A stretch of 64,000 nucleotides of DNA from an uncultured Clostridia bacterium (GCA_948524275.1 CAOSLI010000001.1:186001-250000); one strand, 5' to 3'. Numbered from the stretch's first letter, positions 1 to 9,644 are shown. Numbers and translations: made by a program. Notes: a model not told the origin generated them from the letters alone.

Positions 1-1
1 T

Positions 2-655
2 GCAAAATTATCTAAAGGTGATAAAAAATATTTAGATGAAGTAGAAATTTTTGAAAAAATAAAAAAATGTCTAGAAGATGGAAAGCCAGCAAGAACACTA
101 TCTTTATCAGACGAAGAAAAGGAAATGGTAAAAGATGCATTTTTACTTACAATGAAAAAAGTATTATATATTGCTAACATTTCAGAAGATGACATTGGAA
201 AAGATGAAAATGAATATGTAAAAAAGGTTAGAGAATATGCTAAAGCTGAAGATTCTGAAGTAATTCCTTTATGTGTAAAAATAGAAGAAGAATTGTCTGG
301 ATTAGAAGGAGAAGATAAAAAAGAAATGTTAGAAGCTTTAGGATTAGATGAATCAGGACTAGATAAAGTTATTAAAGCAAGCTATGATTTATTAGGTCTT
401 ATGTCATTTTTAACTGCAGGAAAGAAAGAGGTTAGAGCTTGGACAATAAAGAAAGGAACAAAAGCACCTGCTGCAGCAGGCAAAATTCATACTGATTTTG
501 AAAGAGGTTTCATAAAAGCAGAAATTGTATCATATAATGATTTATTAGAAAACGGTTCATATCAGAAACTAAAAGAATTGGGATTGATAAGATTAGAAGG
601 AAAAGATTATGTTATGCAAGAGGGAGACATAGTAGAATTTAAATTTAATGTATAA
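2..655 (+). CDS. ychF: Redox-responsive ribosome-binding ATPase YchF, C-terminal part (starts before the window)
   Basis: The reading frame is open from base 2, so the start lies upstream and about 217 C-terminal residues are visible. YchF/OLA1 proteins are Obg-family P-loop ATPases (about 365 residues) that bind ribosomes. The visible part holds the end of the helical insertion and the C-terminal TGS domain. The late motifs RAWTIKKGTKAP and HTDFERGFIKAE are family hallmarks, and the protein ends at the usual distance after them (DIVEFKFNV). The P-loop lies outside the window. No gene follows for 300 bases, so this is probably the end of its transcription unit. Identification is firm; only the N-terminus is unseen. 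Confidence 0.93.
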   Translation, partial: AKLSKGDKKYLDEVEIFEKIKKCLEDGKPARTLSLSDEEKEMVKDAFLLTMKKVLYIANISEDDIGKDENEYVKKVREYAKAEDSEVIPLCVKIEEELSGLEGEDKKEMLEALGLDESGLDKVIKASYDLLGLMSFLTAGKKEVRAWTIKKGTKAPAAAGKIHTDFERGFIKAEIVSYNDLLENGSYQKLKELGLIRLEGKDYVMQEGDIVEFKFNV

Positions 656-829
656 AAGATAACATAATATTGTATATGAAATAAAAAACACAAATGTAAC
701 ACAAATGTAATATTAGTGAAACAGAAAATAAGATGTAGAATATTTCAACAAAAAAACAAACAAAAAAAACAAAAAAATGTCAAATAATGAGAAAAAATAA
801 AAACAAACAAAAAAAATAAATAAAAAGCA

Positions 830-858
830 TTGACTTAAAATTTTTTTAAGTATAAAAT
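830..858 (+). promoter_or_regulatory. Sigma-A-type promoter for the surface protein at 957, in a 300-base A-rich gap
   Basis: TTGACT at 830-835 and TAAAAT at 853-858 are separated by exactly 17 bases. This matches the vegetative -35/-10 consensus with one mismatch in each box, and leaves an untranslated leader of about 90 bases before the gene at 957. The rest of the gap 656-956 is very A-rich, with runs of AAACAAAC, and shows no other structure to me. The same TTGACT-17-TAAAAT pattern recurs at 42256 and 57896. Confidence 0.7.
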
Positions 859-956
859 TATTAACAGATAAAAAATGTAAGATATTTCATGCAATAATTT
901 TAAAAAAATTAGTTATAATAATTATTGGAAATCAAAACGATAAGGAGAACAAAAAG

Positions 957-1316
957 ATGAAAAATTTAAGAAAAAATTTAATTATAACAATGATTATGGT
1001 AGTTGTAGCATTAGCATTTATGATTAAAGGAGTTAGTGCAACAGGAACTCCTCAATTATCACTTGGAAATAATGCAGGATCAGGTACAACAACTTTAAAT
1101 CCAGGCACAACAGGAGGAAACACATCTAATACAGCCAATACAGCTAACACGACTAATACAACTCCAAGAAATAACATTGTTAAAACAAATAATATAAATA
1201 CAGGTAATAAAGATTTACCACAAACAGGTGAAAATGATATATACATTGTTACAGGAATTGGAATTTTAGCAATTGCCATTGGTGGATTTGCATATATCAA
1301 GTCAAAAAGATTTTAA
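957..1316 (+). CDS. Small cell-wall-anchored surface protein with LPQTG sorting signal
   Basis: This is a 119-residue protein of unknown function. It has a lysine-rich N-terminus and hydrophobic core typical of a Sec signal peptide, probably cut near VSA (about residue 28). A low-complexity stretch rich in Asn, Thr and Gly follows (about 35-85). A classical C-terminal sorting signal comes next: LPQTG at 87-91, a hydrophobic segment at about 95-112, and a positively charged tail KSKRF. A sortase would therefore link it to peptidoglycan. The sequence AAGGAG at about 942 is the ribosome binding site. It has its own promoter and terminator and stands alone. The body is too short for a globular domain; it may be a wall-exposed stalk. 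Confidence 0.8.
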   Translation: MKNLRKNLIITMIMVVVALAFMIKGVSATGTPQLSLGNNAGSGTTTLNPGTTGGNTSNTANTANTTNTTPRNNIVKTNNINTGNKDLPQTGENDIYIVTGIGILAIAIGGFAYIKSKRF

Positions 1317-1384
1317 TTTTTTATATGTGGGTAGAATGCTATCAGTGAAGTATTCTTTCTGCAAATATTTATAGTACCAAAATT

Positions 1385-1428
1385 AAAAAAATGTTATAAA
1401 ATAATTAAATTTTATAACATTTTTTTTT
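1385..1428 (+). terminator. Rho-independent terminator after the LPQTG protein
   Basis: ATGTTATAAAAT (1391-1402) pairs perfectly with ATTTTATAACAT (1409-1420) around a six-base loop, and a run of eight T follows. The stem is extended by A/T pairs on the outside. The hairpin is AT-rich but has the classical layout. Confidence 0.75.
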
Positions 1429-1455
1429 ATAATACTCTTTAAGTTTTTTAGTTTA

Positions 1456-1466
1456 TATGATAGAAT
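1456..1466 (+). promoter_or_regulatory. Possible extended -10 promoter for frr
   Basis: TAGAAT at 1461-1466 is preceded by TG at 1458-1459 with one base between, an extended -10 element. No good -35 box is present (TTTAAG at 1438). It lies about 80 bases before frr and after the upstream terminator, so it is a reasonable start for the frr-uppS-cdsA-rseP-polC unit, but the evidence is modest. Confidence 0.35.
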
Positions 1467-1546
1467 ACGAATAAATTAAGATAAAAATTTACATAACAAA
1501 AGATATTTTTATAATAAGTTGTTTAAAGAAAGAGTGGGAGGAAAAT

Positions 1547-2095
1547 ATGAGTTTAAATGTAATGAATGAAAGAATGACAAAGGCAATTGATAATTTAGAA
1601 AATAATTATTCAGAAGTTAGAGCAGGTAGAGCAAATCCAGCAATACTTAATAAAGTGATGGTTGATTATTATGGTACGCTAACACCTATTAATCAAGTTG
1701 CAAGTATATCAGTACCAGAGTCAAGAATGATAGTTATTCAGCCTTGGGACAAAACATTACTTTCTACAATAGAGAAGGCAATAGAAAAAGCAGACATAGG
1801 AATACATCCAATGAATGATGGTAGCTTAATTCGTTTAACATTTCCAGAGCTTACAGAAGAAAGAAGAAAAGACTTAGCAAGAGATATAAAGAAGATGGCA
1901 GAAGAAGCTAAAGTTGCTATTAGAAACATAAGAAGAGATGAAATGGATGAAGCAAAAGCTAGTATAAAAAAAGATGGAATTTCAGAAGATGAAGAAAGAG
2001 CTTTAGAAGATAAAATTCAAAAAGCAACAGATAGTAGTATTGCTAAAATAGATGAAATGGCACAGAAAAAAGAAAAAGAAATTATGTCAGTTTAG
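1547..2095 (+). CDS. frr: Ribosome recycling factor
   Basis: The 182-residue product has the standard length of RRF, which splits post-termination ribosomes together with EF-G. The family pattern is clear from end to end: early VRAGRANPAIL, then YYGTLTPINQVASISVPE, then the long helix with LTEERRKDLARDIKKMAEEAKVAIRNIRRD. GGGAGG about six bases before the ATG is a strong ribosome binding site. It heads the run frr-uppS-cdsA-rseP-polC, an order common in Bacillota; pyrH, which usually stands before frr, is not here. uppS follows after 17 bases, so co-transcription is likely. Identification is certain. Confidence 0.97.
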   Translation: MSLNVMNERMTKAIDNLENNYSEVRAGRANPAILNKVMVDYYGTLTPINQVASISVPESRMIVIQPWDKTLLSTIEKAIEKADIGIHPMNDGSLIRLTFPELTEERRKDLARDIKKMAEEAKVAIRNIRRDEMDEAKASIKKDGISEDEERALEDKIQKATDSSIAKIDEMAQKKEKEIMSV

Positions 2096-2112
2096 GAGAT
2101 TGGAGTGGCTTA

Positions 2113-2814
2113 ATGGAGAATAGTGATATAAAGCATATAGCAATTATAATGGACGGAAACAGAAGATGGGCAAAACAGCACAATCTAGAAACTAAATTAG
2201 GACATAAAAAAGGTGCTGAGGTATTAGAAGATGTAGCAAAATACTGCAACAAAATAGGACTTAACTATCTTACTGTATATGCTTTTTCAACAGAAAATTG
2301 GAAAAGAACAGAAAGTGAAGTAGGAGCTATAATGCTACTTTTAAAGATGTACCTTGATAAATTTTTGAAAACAGCTGATCTAGAAAACATAAAATTAAGA
2401 GTATTAGGTGATATAGATGCACTACAAAATGATATAAGAGAAAAAATTATTAAAATGGAAGAGAGAACTAAAAATAATACAGGACTTACTCTTAATATTG
2501 CTTTTAACTATGGTGGTAGAGCAGAATTAGTTAGGGCTACAAGAAATATTGCAAAAGATGTAAAAGAAGGGAAAATAAATATTCAAGAGATATGTGAGCA
2601 AACCATATCAGACAATTTATATACTGTTGGAGAAGATGATCCAGATTTACTAATAAGAACAAGTGGTGAACTTAGAACAAGTAATTTTTTACCTTGGCAA
2701 TTGACTTTTTCTGAATTTTTATTTTTAGATAAAAATTGGCCTGATTTTACTACAGATGACATTGATAAGGCTATTATGGACTATAATAGTCGTCATAGAA
2801 GAGTAGGAAAATAA
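2113..2814 (+). CDS. uppS: Undecaprenyl diphosphate synthase (isoprenyl transferase)
   Basis: This cytosolic cis-prenyltransferase adds isopentenyl units to farnesyl diphosphate, giving the C55 lipid carrier for peptidoglycan and surface glycans. The 233-residue protein opens with HIAIIMDGNRRWAK, where Asp14 is the catalytic Mg-binding aspartate. It contains YAFSTENWKR and ends with RTSGELRTSNFLPWQ, the conserved diphosphate-binding region. Length and motif order are normal. It lies 17 bases after frr and 37 before cdsA, in the usual Bacillota order. The large glycan cluster at 14-31 kb depends on its product. Identification is certain. Confidence 0.96.
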   Translation: MENSDIKHIAIIMDGNRRWAKQHNLETKLGHKKGAEVLEDVAKYCNKIGLNYLTVYAFSTENWKRTESEVGAIMLLLKMYLDKFLKTADLENIKLRVLGDIDALQNDIREKIIKMEERTKNNTGLTLNIAFNYGGRAELVRATRNIAKDVKEGKINIQEICEQTISDNLYTVGEDDPDLLIRTSGELRTSNFLPWQLTFSEFLFLDKNWPDFTTDDIDKAIMDYNSRHRRVGK

Positions 2815-2851
2815 ATATAAATATAATTAAATAGAAAGAGATTGGATATTT

Positions 2852-3682
2852 ATGGATAAAAAAAAGGAAAATGTAAAAAGAATATTAAGTGCATTAATTG
2901 GATTTCCATTAGTCTTGGTCATATTTATATTTGCGAATAATATATGGATGGATATTGCTGTGTCAATTCTTTCAATTATATGTGTATATGAATATTTTAA
3001 ATGTTTTGAACAAAGTAAAAAATATAATCCTTCATCTTGGATAGCATATATTGTAAGTGTTTTAATAGCATTTGAAAGCTTTGTTACACCAGATATTGTA
3101 AAGGATGTAATGATAAGCATAATACCAATTTCAATATTAGTACTTGCTATAGAACTCATCTTTTCTAATGGAAAGAAGAATATTATGGATATTGGCGTTA
3201 CAATATTCGGAATATGCTATATACCAATGATGTTAAGCTTTTTAAGTTTTATCAGAAATATGGAAGGAGGAAAGATACTTATTTGGTATCCAATAATAGC
3301 TGCTTGGGGAAGTGATATATGGGCTTTTGTTATTGGAAGACATTTTGGAAAACATAAATATACAGACATTAGTCCTAAGAAAACCATAGAAGGCTGTGTA
3401 GCAGGAATTGTTGGAGCAGTAATTATGTCTATGATATTTACAGTTGTAATCAATAATGTTTGGAATGTAGGACTAAATTACATAGCTATTGGAGCTATAA
3501 CAGCTGTACTTTCTATAGTTGGGCAGATAGGTGATTTAACAGCATCAAGCATAAAGAGGCACTGTAATATAAAGGATTTTGGAGAGATTTTGCCTGGTCA
3601 TGGTGGAATGCTTGACAGATTTGATAGCGTAATATTTATAATACCTTTTGCATACATATCAATAATATTGTTTATACTATAA
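2852..3682 (+). CDS. cdsA: Phosphatidate cytidylyltransferase (CDP-diacylglycerol synthase)
   Basis: This integral membrane enzyme makes CDP-diacylglycerol from phosphatidic acid and CTP, the entry to phospholipid synthesis. The 276-residue protein has about seven hydrophobic segments. It carries the family signatures SPKKTIEGCVAG in the middle and GQIGDLTASSIKRHCNIKDF followed by LPGHGGMLDRFDS near the C-terminus, including the metal-binding aspartates. It follows uppS closely and precedes the RseP-like gene by 18 bases. The dxr gene that often lies between cdsA and rseP is absent here. Identification is certain. Confidence 0.96.
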   Translation: MDKKKENVKRILSALIGFPLVLVIFIFANNIWMDIAVSILSIICVYEYFKCFEQSKKYNPSSWIAYIVSVLIAFESFVTPDIVKDVMISIIPISILVLAIELIFSNGKKNIMDIGVTIFGICYIPMMLSFLSFIRNMEGGKILIWYPIIAAWGSDIWAFVIGRHFGKHKYTDISPKKTIEGCVAGIVGAVIMSMIFTVVINNVWNVGLNYIAIGAITAVLSIVGQIGDLTASSIKRHCNIKDFGEILPGHGGMLDRFDSVIFIIPFAYISIILFIL

Positions 3683-3700
3683 AAAAGGAGATTTTGACAC

Positions 3701-4450
3701 TTGATAGCTATTATAAAGATAATATTCTTATTGGGTTTTTTAGTAATGATACATGAAACGGGACATTATACAGTTGCTAAATTATGCAAAATAAGAGTAA
3801 ATGAATTTGCAATCGGTTTTGGTCCAAAAATATGGGTACACAAAGGAAAAGAAACAACTTACGAATTAAGATTAATACCTTTAGGTGGATTTGTAAGGTT
3901 GGAAGGAGAAGAAGAGCTATCTAATAAAGAAGGCTCTTTTAATAAAGCAAGTATACCAAAAAGAATTGCAGTTGTGGTAGCAGGTGCAGCTATCAATATA
4001 ATATTTGGATTAGTTGCATATGGGATAATTATATGTATAAGATATATATCAGTTAAAAATGCAGGACTAATAGAGGGATTGCAATATACAATTCGTGCAA
4101 TTGGAGAACTTATACAAAGTATGGTAATGGGAATAACAGGGCTTTTTTCAGGAAAATTAAATATGAATGATATGATGGGTCCAATAGGAATCTCAGAGAT
4201 GGTTACTAAAACATCTGGAGTTATGGAATTTATATATTTGCTATCAATTATTTCAGTATCTTTAGGAGTAACTAATCTGCTACCTATAATACCACTAGAT
4301 GGTGGAAAGGTTGTTCTTTTAATAATTGAAGCAATTAGAAGGAGACCATTAAGTGAAAAGGTAGAACTAAAAGTACAAAGCATAGGATTTCTTATGTTAA
4401 TAATATTTTCTGTAGCAATTGCTGTAAATGATGTAACCAGGCTAATATAA
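3701..4450 (+). CDS. rseP: RseP/RasP-like site-2 metalloprotease lacking the PDZ domain
   Basis: This is an M50 intramembrane zinc protease; the family cleaves membrane-bound anti-sigma factors and signal-peptide remnants. HETGH at residues 18-22 in the first membrane helix gives the zinc site. LDGG near residue 200 gives the third ligand, in the family's usual NLLPIIPLDGGK context. Position in the operon (after cdsA, before polC) is that of rseP. The product is only 249 residues, against about 340-420 in usual relatives. The periplasmic PDZ region expected between the second and third helices is missing without any frame break. The start is a TTG with AAGGAG ten bases before it. proS, often next, is also absent. 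Confidence 0.88.
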   Translation: MIAIIKIIFLLGFLVMIHETGHYTVAKLCKIRVNEFAIGFGPKIWVHKGKETTYELRLIPLGGFVRLEGEEELSNKEGSFNKASIPKRIAVVVAGAAINIIFGLVAYGIIICIRYISVKNAGLIEGLQYTIRAIGELIQSMVMGITGLFSGKLNMNDMMGPIGISEMVTKTSGVMEFIYLLSIISVSLGVTNLLPIIPLDGGKVVLLIIEAIRRRPLSEKVELKVQSIGFLMLIIFSVAIAVNDVTRLI

Positions 4451-4470
4451 GTAATATATAGGAGTATAAG

Positions 4471-7400
4471 ATGGAACAAGTTAAAGAAGCAAAAGAAGTA
4501 AAAATGGTTTTTTCAGACTATAATACAGATAGTTTTGCTTTAGCAGATGCGAAAATCTCTAATGTAAATTTGTATAAAAAGACAAATAAATTAGAGCTTT
4601 TTTTGCTGTCTAATGAACTGATTCCAATTGATGAGATTGAGAAGTTTGAAAGTTATATAAAAAAACGTTTTAATATAAAAGAAGTATGCCTGAAGATTTC
4701 AATGCCAGAAGAGGATAGAAGCGAAATAATAGAAAAAGAATGGAATAAAATTCTAGCATATCTTTCAAAGAAAGTTCCTGTTATAAAGGCATTTGTAAAA
4801 AATAGTTTGGTTGAAATAGAAGGCAATCAAATGAATATAAAGCTTTGCTTTAAAGGGAAATTACTATTAGAAAAGCAGGGAATAGATACATACATATCAG
4901 GATTTATCAATGATATATATGCCAATAGATTTAAGGTAAATTTCACAGAAGAGAATATTAATCAGACAGAACTTGAATTTATAAAGGCTAATGATAATAT
5001 TATAAAAGAGTTTGCAATCAATTCAGCTAAAAATGTAAAGCGAAACGCTGAAAATAATTCTCAAATTGAAGAGCAAAAGGGTGAGAACACTAGACTTACA
5101 AAAGAACAGGAAAATGGATTTGAAAGAAATGCAGGAGAAAAGCAATATAAAAGCATGCATCCAAACAAAAATGGAGATTTTGAAAATTCATTTGCAAGTA
5201 GGGGCAAAGCTACTCCGGATGATCCAAACCTTATCTATGGAAGAAATACAAATATAAGAGAACAGTTAATAAAAGTAGAAGATGTGGGAATGGATACAAC
5301 AGATGTGCAAATTGTTGGAGAGGTAGTAAATTTGTCAGACCCAACTGAACTTAAAAAGTCAGGAAAATTTTTAGTATCTTTTGATGTGTATGATGGGACA
5401 AGCACAATTACATGCAAAGTCTTTGTTACACCTGATAAATTAGATGGAGTAGTTAAAAGGCTAAAACCAGGTAGTGGAGTTAAAGTCGGAGGCAAAGCTG
5501 GATTTGATAATTTTGCAAAGGAAATAACTATTTTAGCCAATACCATAGTACAAGGAGAGACTTTAAAGAAAGAGACTAGAGAAGATAAATCAGAAGTAAA
5601 AAGAGTTGAACTTCATATGCATACACAAATGAGTCAGATGGATGCAGTAAATTCAGCAACTGATCTTATTAAAAGAGCAATGAAGTGGGGAATGAAGTCA
5701 GTAGCAATTACTGACCATGGAGTTGTACAATCTTTTCCAGATGCTCATCATCTAATGGAAAAAATAGGATATGATAAAGCTGGTATAAAGATAATCTATG
5801 GAGTAGAAGGATATTTAGTTCCAGATAAGGATCCAGTCATAACAAAGGACAAAGGACAAACATTAGAAAATACTACATTTTGCGTATTTGATTTAGAAAC
5901 AACGGGAATATCATTTAGAACAGAAAAAATCACAGAAATAGGAATAATGAAAATCAAAAATGGAGAAGTAATTGATACTTTTTCATCATTTGTAAATCCA
6001 GAAAAGCCTATACCAATGAAGGTACAGGAGATAACCAATATAACTGATGATATGGTAAAAGGTGCTCCAACAATTGAAGAGATACTTCCTAAAATATTAG
6101 AATTCTTTGGAGATTCAGTATTGGTTGCGCATAATGCAGATTTTGATACAGGGTTTTTAAGATATAATTGTGAAAAATTAGGACTAAAGTTTGACTATAC
6201 ATATTTAGACACTTTAAGACTAGCAAAGGATTTATTCCCAGATTATAAGAAATATAAACTAGGAATCATTGCAGAAAATCTTGGAATAAAAGTTGAAGTC
6301 GCACATAGAGCGTTAGATGATGTTGACACTACTGTAAAAGTATTTAGAGTAATGTGTGATATGCTTAAGGAAAATGGTGTGGTGAAACTTTCTGATATTG
6401 ATAAGGAAGAAGCAGGAAAAGCAAATTACAAAAAGCTAAAGAGTTATCATACAATAATTTTAGCTAAGGACTATGTTGGTTTAAGAAATCTATATAGATT
6501 AGTATCACTTTCACATGTAAGCTATTTCTACAAAAGACCTCTTATATTAAAATCATTATTTAAAAAATATTCAGAAGGTTTAATAATGGGATCAGCTTGC
6601 GATCAAGGTGAACTTTATCAAGCAATATTAAATGGAAAATCTGATGAAGACATAGAAGAAATTGCAAAAGACTATGACTATCTGGAAATTCAGCCAATAG
6701 GAAATGATGAATATTTAGTTAGAAACGGAACACTTCAAAGCGATGAAGATTTAAGAAATATAGTTAGAAAAATTGTTGACCTAGGAGAAAAACTGGGAAA
6801 GCCAGTATGTGCAACATGTGATGTTCATTTTATGGATCCACAAGATGAAATTTATAGGAGAATTCTGCAAGCTGGGCAAGGATATGATGATGCAGATATG
6901 CAAGCACCATTATATTTAAGAACGACAGAGGAAATGCTTAAGGAATTTCAGTATCTTGGAGAAGAAAAAGCATATGAAGTTGTAGTAACCAACACGAATA
7001 AAATAGCAGATATGTGTGAAAAGATAAGACCTATTTCTCCTGAAAAATGTCCACCACATATACCAGGGTGTGAACAGACAATTAAGGAAATTGCTTATGA
7101 TAAGGCACATGAACTGTATGGAGAGACTCTTCCAGAAATTGTACAAGCAAGGTTAGATAAAGAGCTTGATTCTATAATAAAAAATGGATTTTCCGTAATG
7201 TATATAATTGCACAAAAATTAGTATGGAAATCAAACGAAGATGGATATATAGTTGGTTCGAGAGGATCTGTTGGTTCATCATTTGTGGCGAATATGACAG
7301 GTATTACAGAGGTAAATTCTCTTCCACCACATTATAGGTGTCCAAAATGCAAATATTCAGATTTTACAGACTATGGTGTAAAAAATGGATTTGACCTTCC

Positions 7401-8935
7401 TGATAAGATGTGTCCAAAATGTGGACAGAGATTAGATAAAGATGGAATGGATATACCATTTGAAACATTCTTAGGATTTAACGGAGACAAGGAGCCTGAT
7501 ATTGACTTGAATTTCTCAGGAGAATATCAAGCAAAGGCACATAAATATACTGAAGTAATCTTTGGCAAAGGAACAACTTTTAAAGCAGGTACAGTTGGTA
7601 CAGTAGCGGATAAAACAGCTTTTGGATATGTAAAAAAGTATTATGAAGAAAGAGGAGTTCCAACAAGTAATGCAGAAGTTGGAAGAATTTCAAAAGGATG
7701 TACAGGGATTAAAAGGACAACAGGACAGCACCCTGGTGGAATTATAGTTGTGCCTAAGGGAAGAGAAATATATGAATTTACACCAGTACAACATCCAGCA
7801 GATGATGCTAACTCTGATATAATAACCACACATTTTGATTACCACTCAATAGACCAAAACTTACTTAAACTTGATATACTCGGTCATGATGATCCAACTG
7901 TTATACGTATGCTTTATGATTTGACAGGATTAGACCCAACTAAAGTCCCTTTAGATGATGAGGCAACAATGTCTATATATTCATCAACGGATGCACTAGG
8001 AGTTACAAAAGAAGCAATCAAATCTGAAGTTGGAACATTTGGAATACCAGAGTCAGGGACTAAATTTGTAAGACGGAATGCTGAAAGATACTAAACCAAA
8101 GACATTTGAAGAATTACTTAGAATTTCAGGACTTTCACATGGTACTGACGTTTGGCTTGGAAATGCACAAGATTTAATAAATAGTGGTACTGCAACATTA
8201 AGTGAAGTAATTTGTACTCGTGATGACATTATGCTATACTTAATTAAACAAGGAATAGAACCTAATACAGCATTTAAAACGATGGAACTTGTACGTAAAG
8301 GAAAAGTAGCTAAAGAGCCAGAAAAGTGGGCAAAATTTAAACAGACTATGGAAGAGCATAATGTACCAGATTGGTATATTGACTCATGTAACAAAATAAA
8401 ATATCTATTTCCTAAAGCCCATGCTGCTGCATATGTTACAAATGCATTTAGAATAGCGTGGTATAAGGTACACATTCCAAAAGCTTATTATACAGCTTAT
8501 TTTACAATAAGAGCTGACGCATTTGATAGTGACATAATGTGTCATGGACAAGAACGAGTAAAAAACAAGATGAAAGAAATTGAGTTTATGGGAAATAATG
8601 CAACTCAGAAAGATACAGCAATGTATGAAACACTGGAAATTGTAAATGAAATGTATGAAAGAAAGATAAACTTTTTACCGATTGATTTATATGAATCAGG
8701 AGCATCTAAATTTAAGATGGAAGATGAAGGAATAAGACCACCACTAAGTAGCGTTCCAGGTTTTGGTGGAGTGGCTGCTGCGGGTGTGGAAGAAGCAAGG
8801 AAAGATGGAATATTTATGTCAATAGATGACTTGAAAATTAGAGCAAAATTAGGACCAAGTGGTATTGAAATGCTAAAGAAAGCAGGATGCTTAGAGGGAA
8901 TGAGTCAAAGTAACCAAATAAGCTTGTTTGGCTAA
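4471..8935 (+). CDS. polC: DNA polymerase III alpha subunit, PolC type, requiring a +1 frameshift at 8074
   Basis: This is the main replicative polymerase of low-GC Gram-positives. Read with one +1 shift the protein has about 1487 residues, a normal PolC length. Domains in order are an N-terminal region with OB fold, PHP start ELHMHTQMSQMD (about 380), an inserted DnaQ-like exonuclease (VFDLETTG about 472, HNADFDTGF about 553, HRALDDVDTT about 611), a polymerase core with a CPKC...CPKCG zinc module and catalytic PDIDLNF (about 1010), then the SGLSHGTDVW region and a helix-hairpin-helix end. In zero frame the protein stops at 8094, inside the polymerase domain, just after GTKFVR. The extra C at 8074 precedes GGA, and the +1 frame continues MLKDTKPKTF, as in homologues. 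An essential gene cannot be a pseudogene, so this is strong evidence for recoding at CGG. Confidence 0.95.
8074..8077 (+). other. +1 recoding site in polC (C-GGA)
   Basis: The zero-frame codon at 8074-8076 is CGG, after AGA. Skipping the C and reading GGA as Gly gives FVR-G-MLKDTKP, the expected PolC sequence. Reading CGG as Arg gives a stop six codons later. Confidence 0.88.
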
Positions 8936-8936
8936 T

Positions 8937-8956
8937 CAACCAATGGGGACAGGTTG
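8937..8956 (+). repeat. Dispersed repeat, copy A (CAACC...GGTTG inverted pair)
   Basis: CAACC (8937-8941) and GGTTG (8952-8956) flank a GGGGAC core in 20 bases directly after the polC stop. The copy at 16430 is the same length with the same ends and nearly the same centre. Longer relatives are at 20950 and 32121. Confidence 0.6.
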
Positions 8957-8974
8957 AAGAGAAGGGAGAGAAAT

Positions 8975-9277
8975 ATGAATTTTTTAATAGGATATGTGAT
9001 TTTTGTAAATGTAATTTCATATTTGTTTATGTGGACTTCTATAAGAACGAAGTTTATAAAGTTAAATAATAAAGCAAAAGATTTGATTTGCTTACTATTA
9101 TCTGCTTTAGGCGGATTTGTTGGTGTAATGCTTGCTAGAGAAATGTTTAATTACGGAGAAGATAATAAGATTTTTAAAAGATGGATACCGCTAATTATAT
9201 TTATTGAAGTTGCAATAATTGTATATATGGTGTGTAAGAAAAACGATATACAATTTGATTTTAGAAATATGAGGTAA
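8975..9277 (+). CDS. DUF1294-type small membrane protein
   Basis: The product has 100 residues with three hydrophobic segments and matches the DUF1294 pattern: an N-terminal membrane helix, then LNNKAKDLICLLLSALGGFVGVMLAREMF, with the family's conserved glycines and its lysine/histidine-rich end replaced by a short basic tail. The ATG at 8975 is preferred over the upstream TTG at 8954 because GGGAG at about 8964 is well placed for it and the TTG lies inside the dispersed repeat. Function is unknown in all relatives that I know. It probably rides on the polC transcript and is followed by a terminator. Confidence 0.7.
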   Translation: MNFLIGYVIFVNVISYLFMWTSIRTKFIKLNNKAKDLICLLLSALGGFVGVMLAREMFNYGEDNKIFKRWIPLIIFIEVAIIVYMVCKKNDIQFDFRNMR

Positions 9278-9284
9278 GCAATTG

Positions 9285-9325
9285 AGGCAGGTGTTAGAAT
9301 AAAATTCTAATTCCTGTCTTTTTAT
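9285..9325 (+). terminator. Terminator closing the frr-polC unit
   Basis: GGCAGGTGTTAGAAT (about 9286-9300) pairs imperfectly with ATTCTAATTCCTGTC (about 9304-9318) around a short A loop, followed by TTTTTA. The gap 9278-9687 holds this hairpin, the DnaA boxes at 9390, and the promoter at 9616. Confidence 0.7.
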
Positions 9326-9389
9326 ATAAAATTAGAGTTCATAATATGTTATGTTATCTAAATAGACAAAATGAACCAAACGTAAATTA

Positions 9390-9419
9390 TGTGGATAATG
9401 TGGATAACTCTGTGGATAA
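9390..9419 (+). promoter_or_regulatory. Cluster of three perfect DnaA boxes
   Basis: The nonamer TGTGGATAA, the exact complement of the consensus DnaA box TTATCCACA, occurs three times in direct orientation at 9390-9398, 9399-9407 and 9411-9419. The first two abut and the third is three bases further on. Surroundings are AT-rich. Gene orientation is the same on both sides and no dnaA or dnaN is near, so this is not an obvious oriC. A DnaA-titrating or regulatory cluster is the more likely role. Confidence 0.75.
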
Positions 9420-9615
9420 CTTATTTTAGTACATTTGAGACAATCAATTTTACACAAGCAAAAAAACGAATAGTTATTATGGAAAGTAAATAAAAAAAGA
9501 AAATAATTATGTACACGAATATAGCTATTTTGTTGAAGAAACAAAAATCATGTAAAAAACAAGTTACAGTAGCTTTACAAATATGTTACATTTTAACACA
9601 ACATATACTTTTACC

Positions 9616-9644
9616 TTGACTTGGAAAGTAGTAAATGATACAAT
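9616..9644 (+). promoter_or_regulatory. Promoter for the glucosaminidase gene
   Basis: TTGACT at 9616-9621 and TACAAT at 9639-9644 are separated by 17 bases, and a TG dinucleotide at 9636-9637 strengthens the -10 box. The leader is about 40 bases. This makes the upstream in-frame start at 9583 unlikely, since it precedes the promoter. Confidence 0.75.

Noticed and set aside
1052..1300. Long antisense reading frames over many genes (for example 1052-1300, 3859-4479, 46163-46819 on the minus strand)
   Set aside because: They are shadows of AT-rich coding sequence: no binding sites, no recognisable domains, hydrophobic or Ser-rich translations.
9390..9419. oriC
   Set aside because: Genes run in the same direction on both sides and no dnaA, dnaN, gyr or rpmH gene is near; kept only as a DnaA-box cluster.
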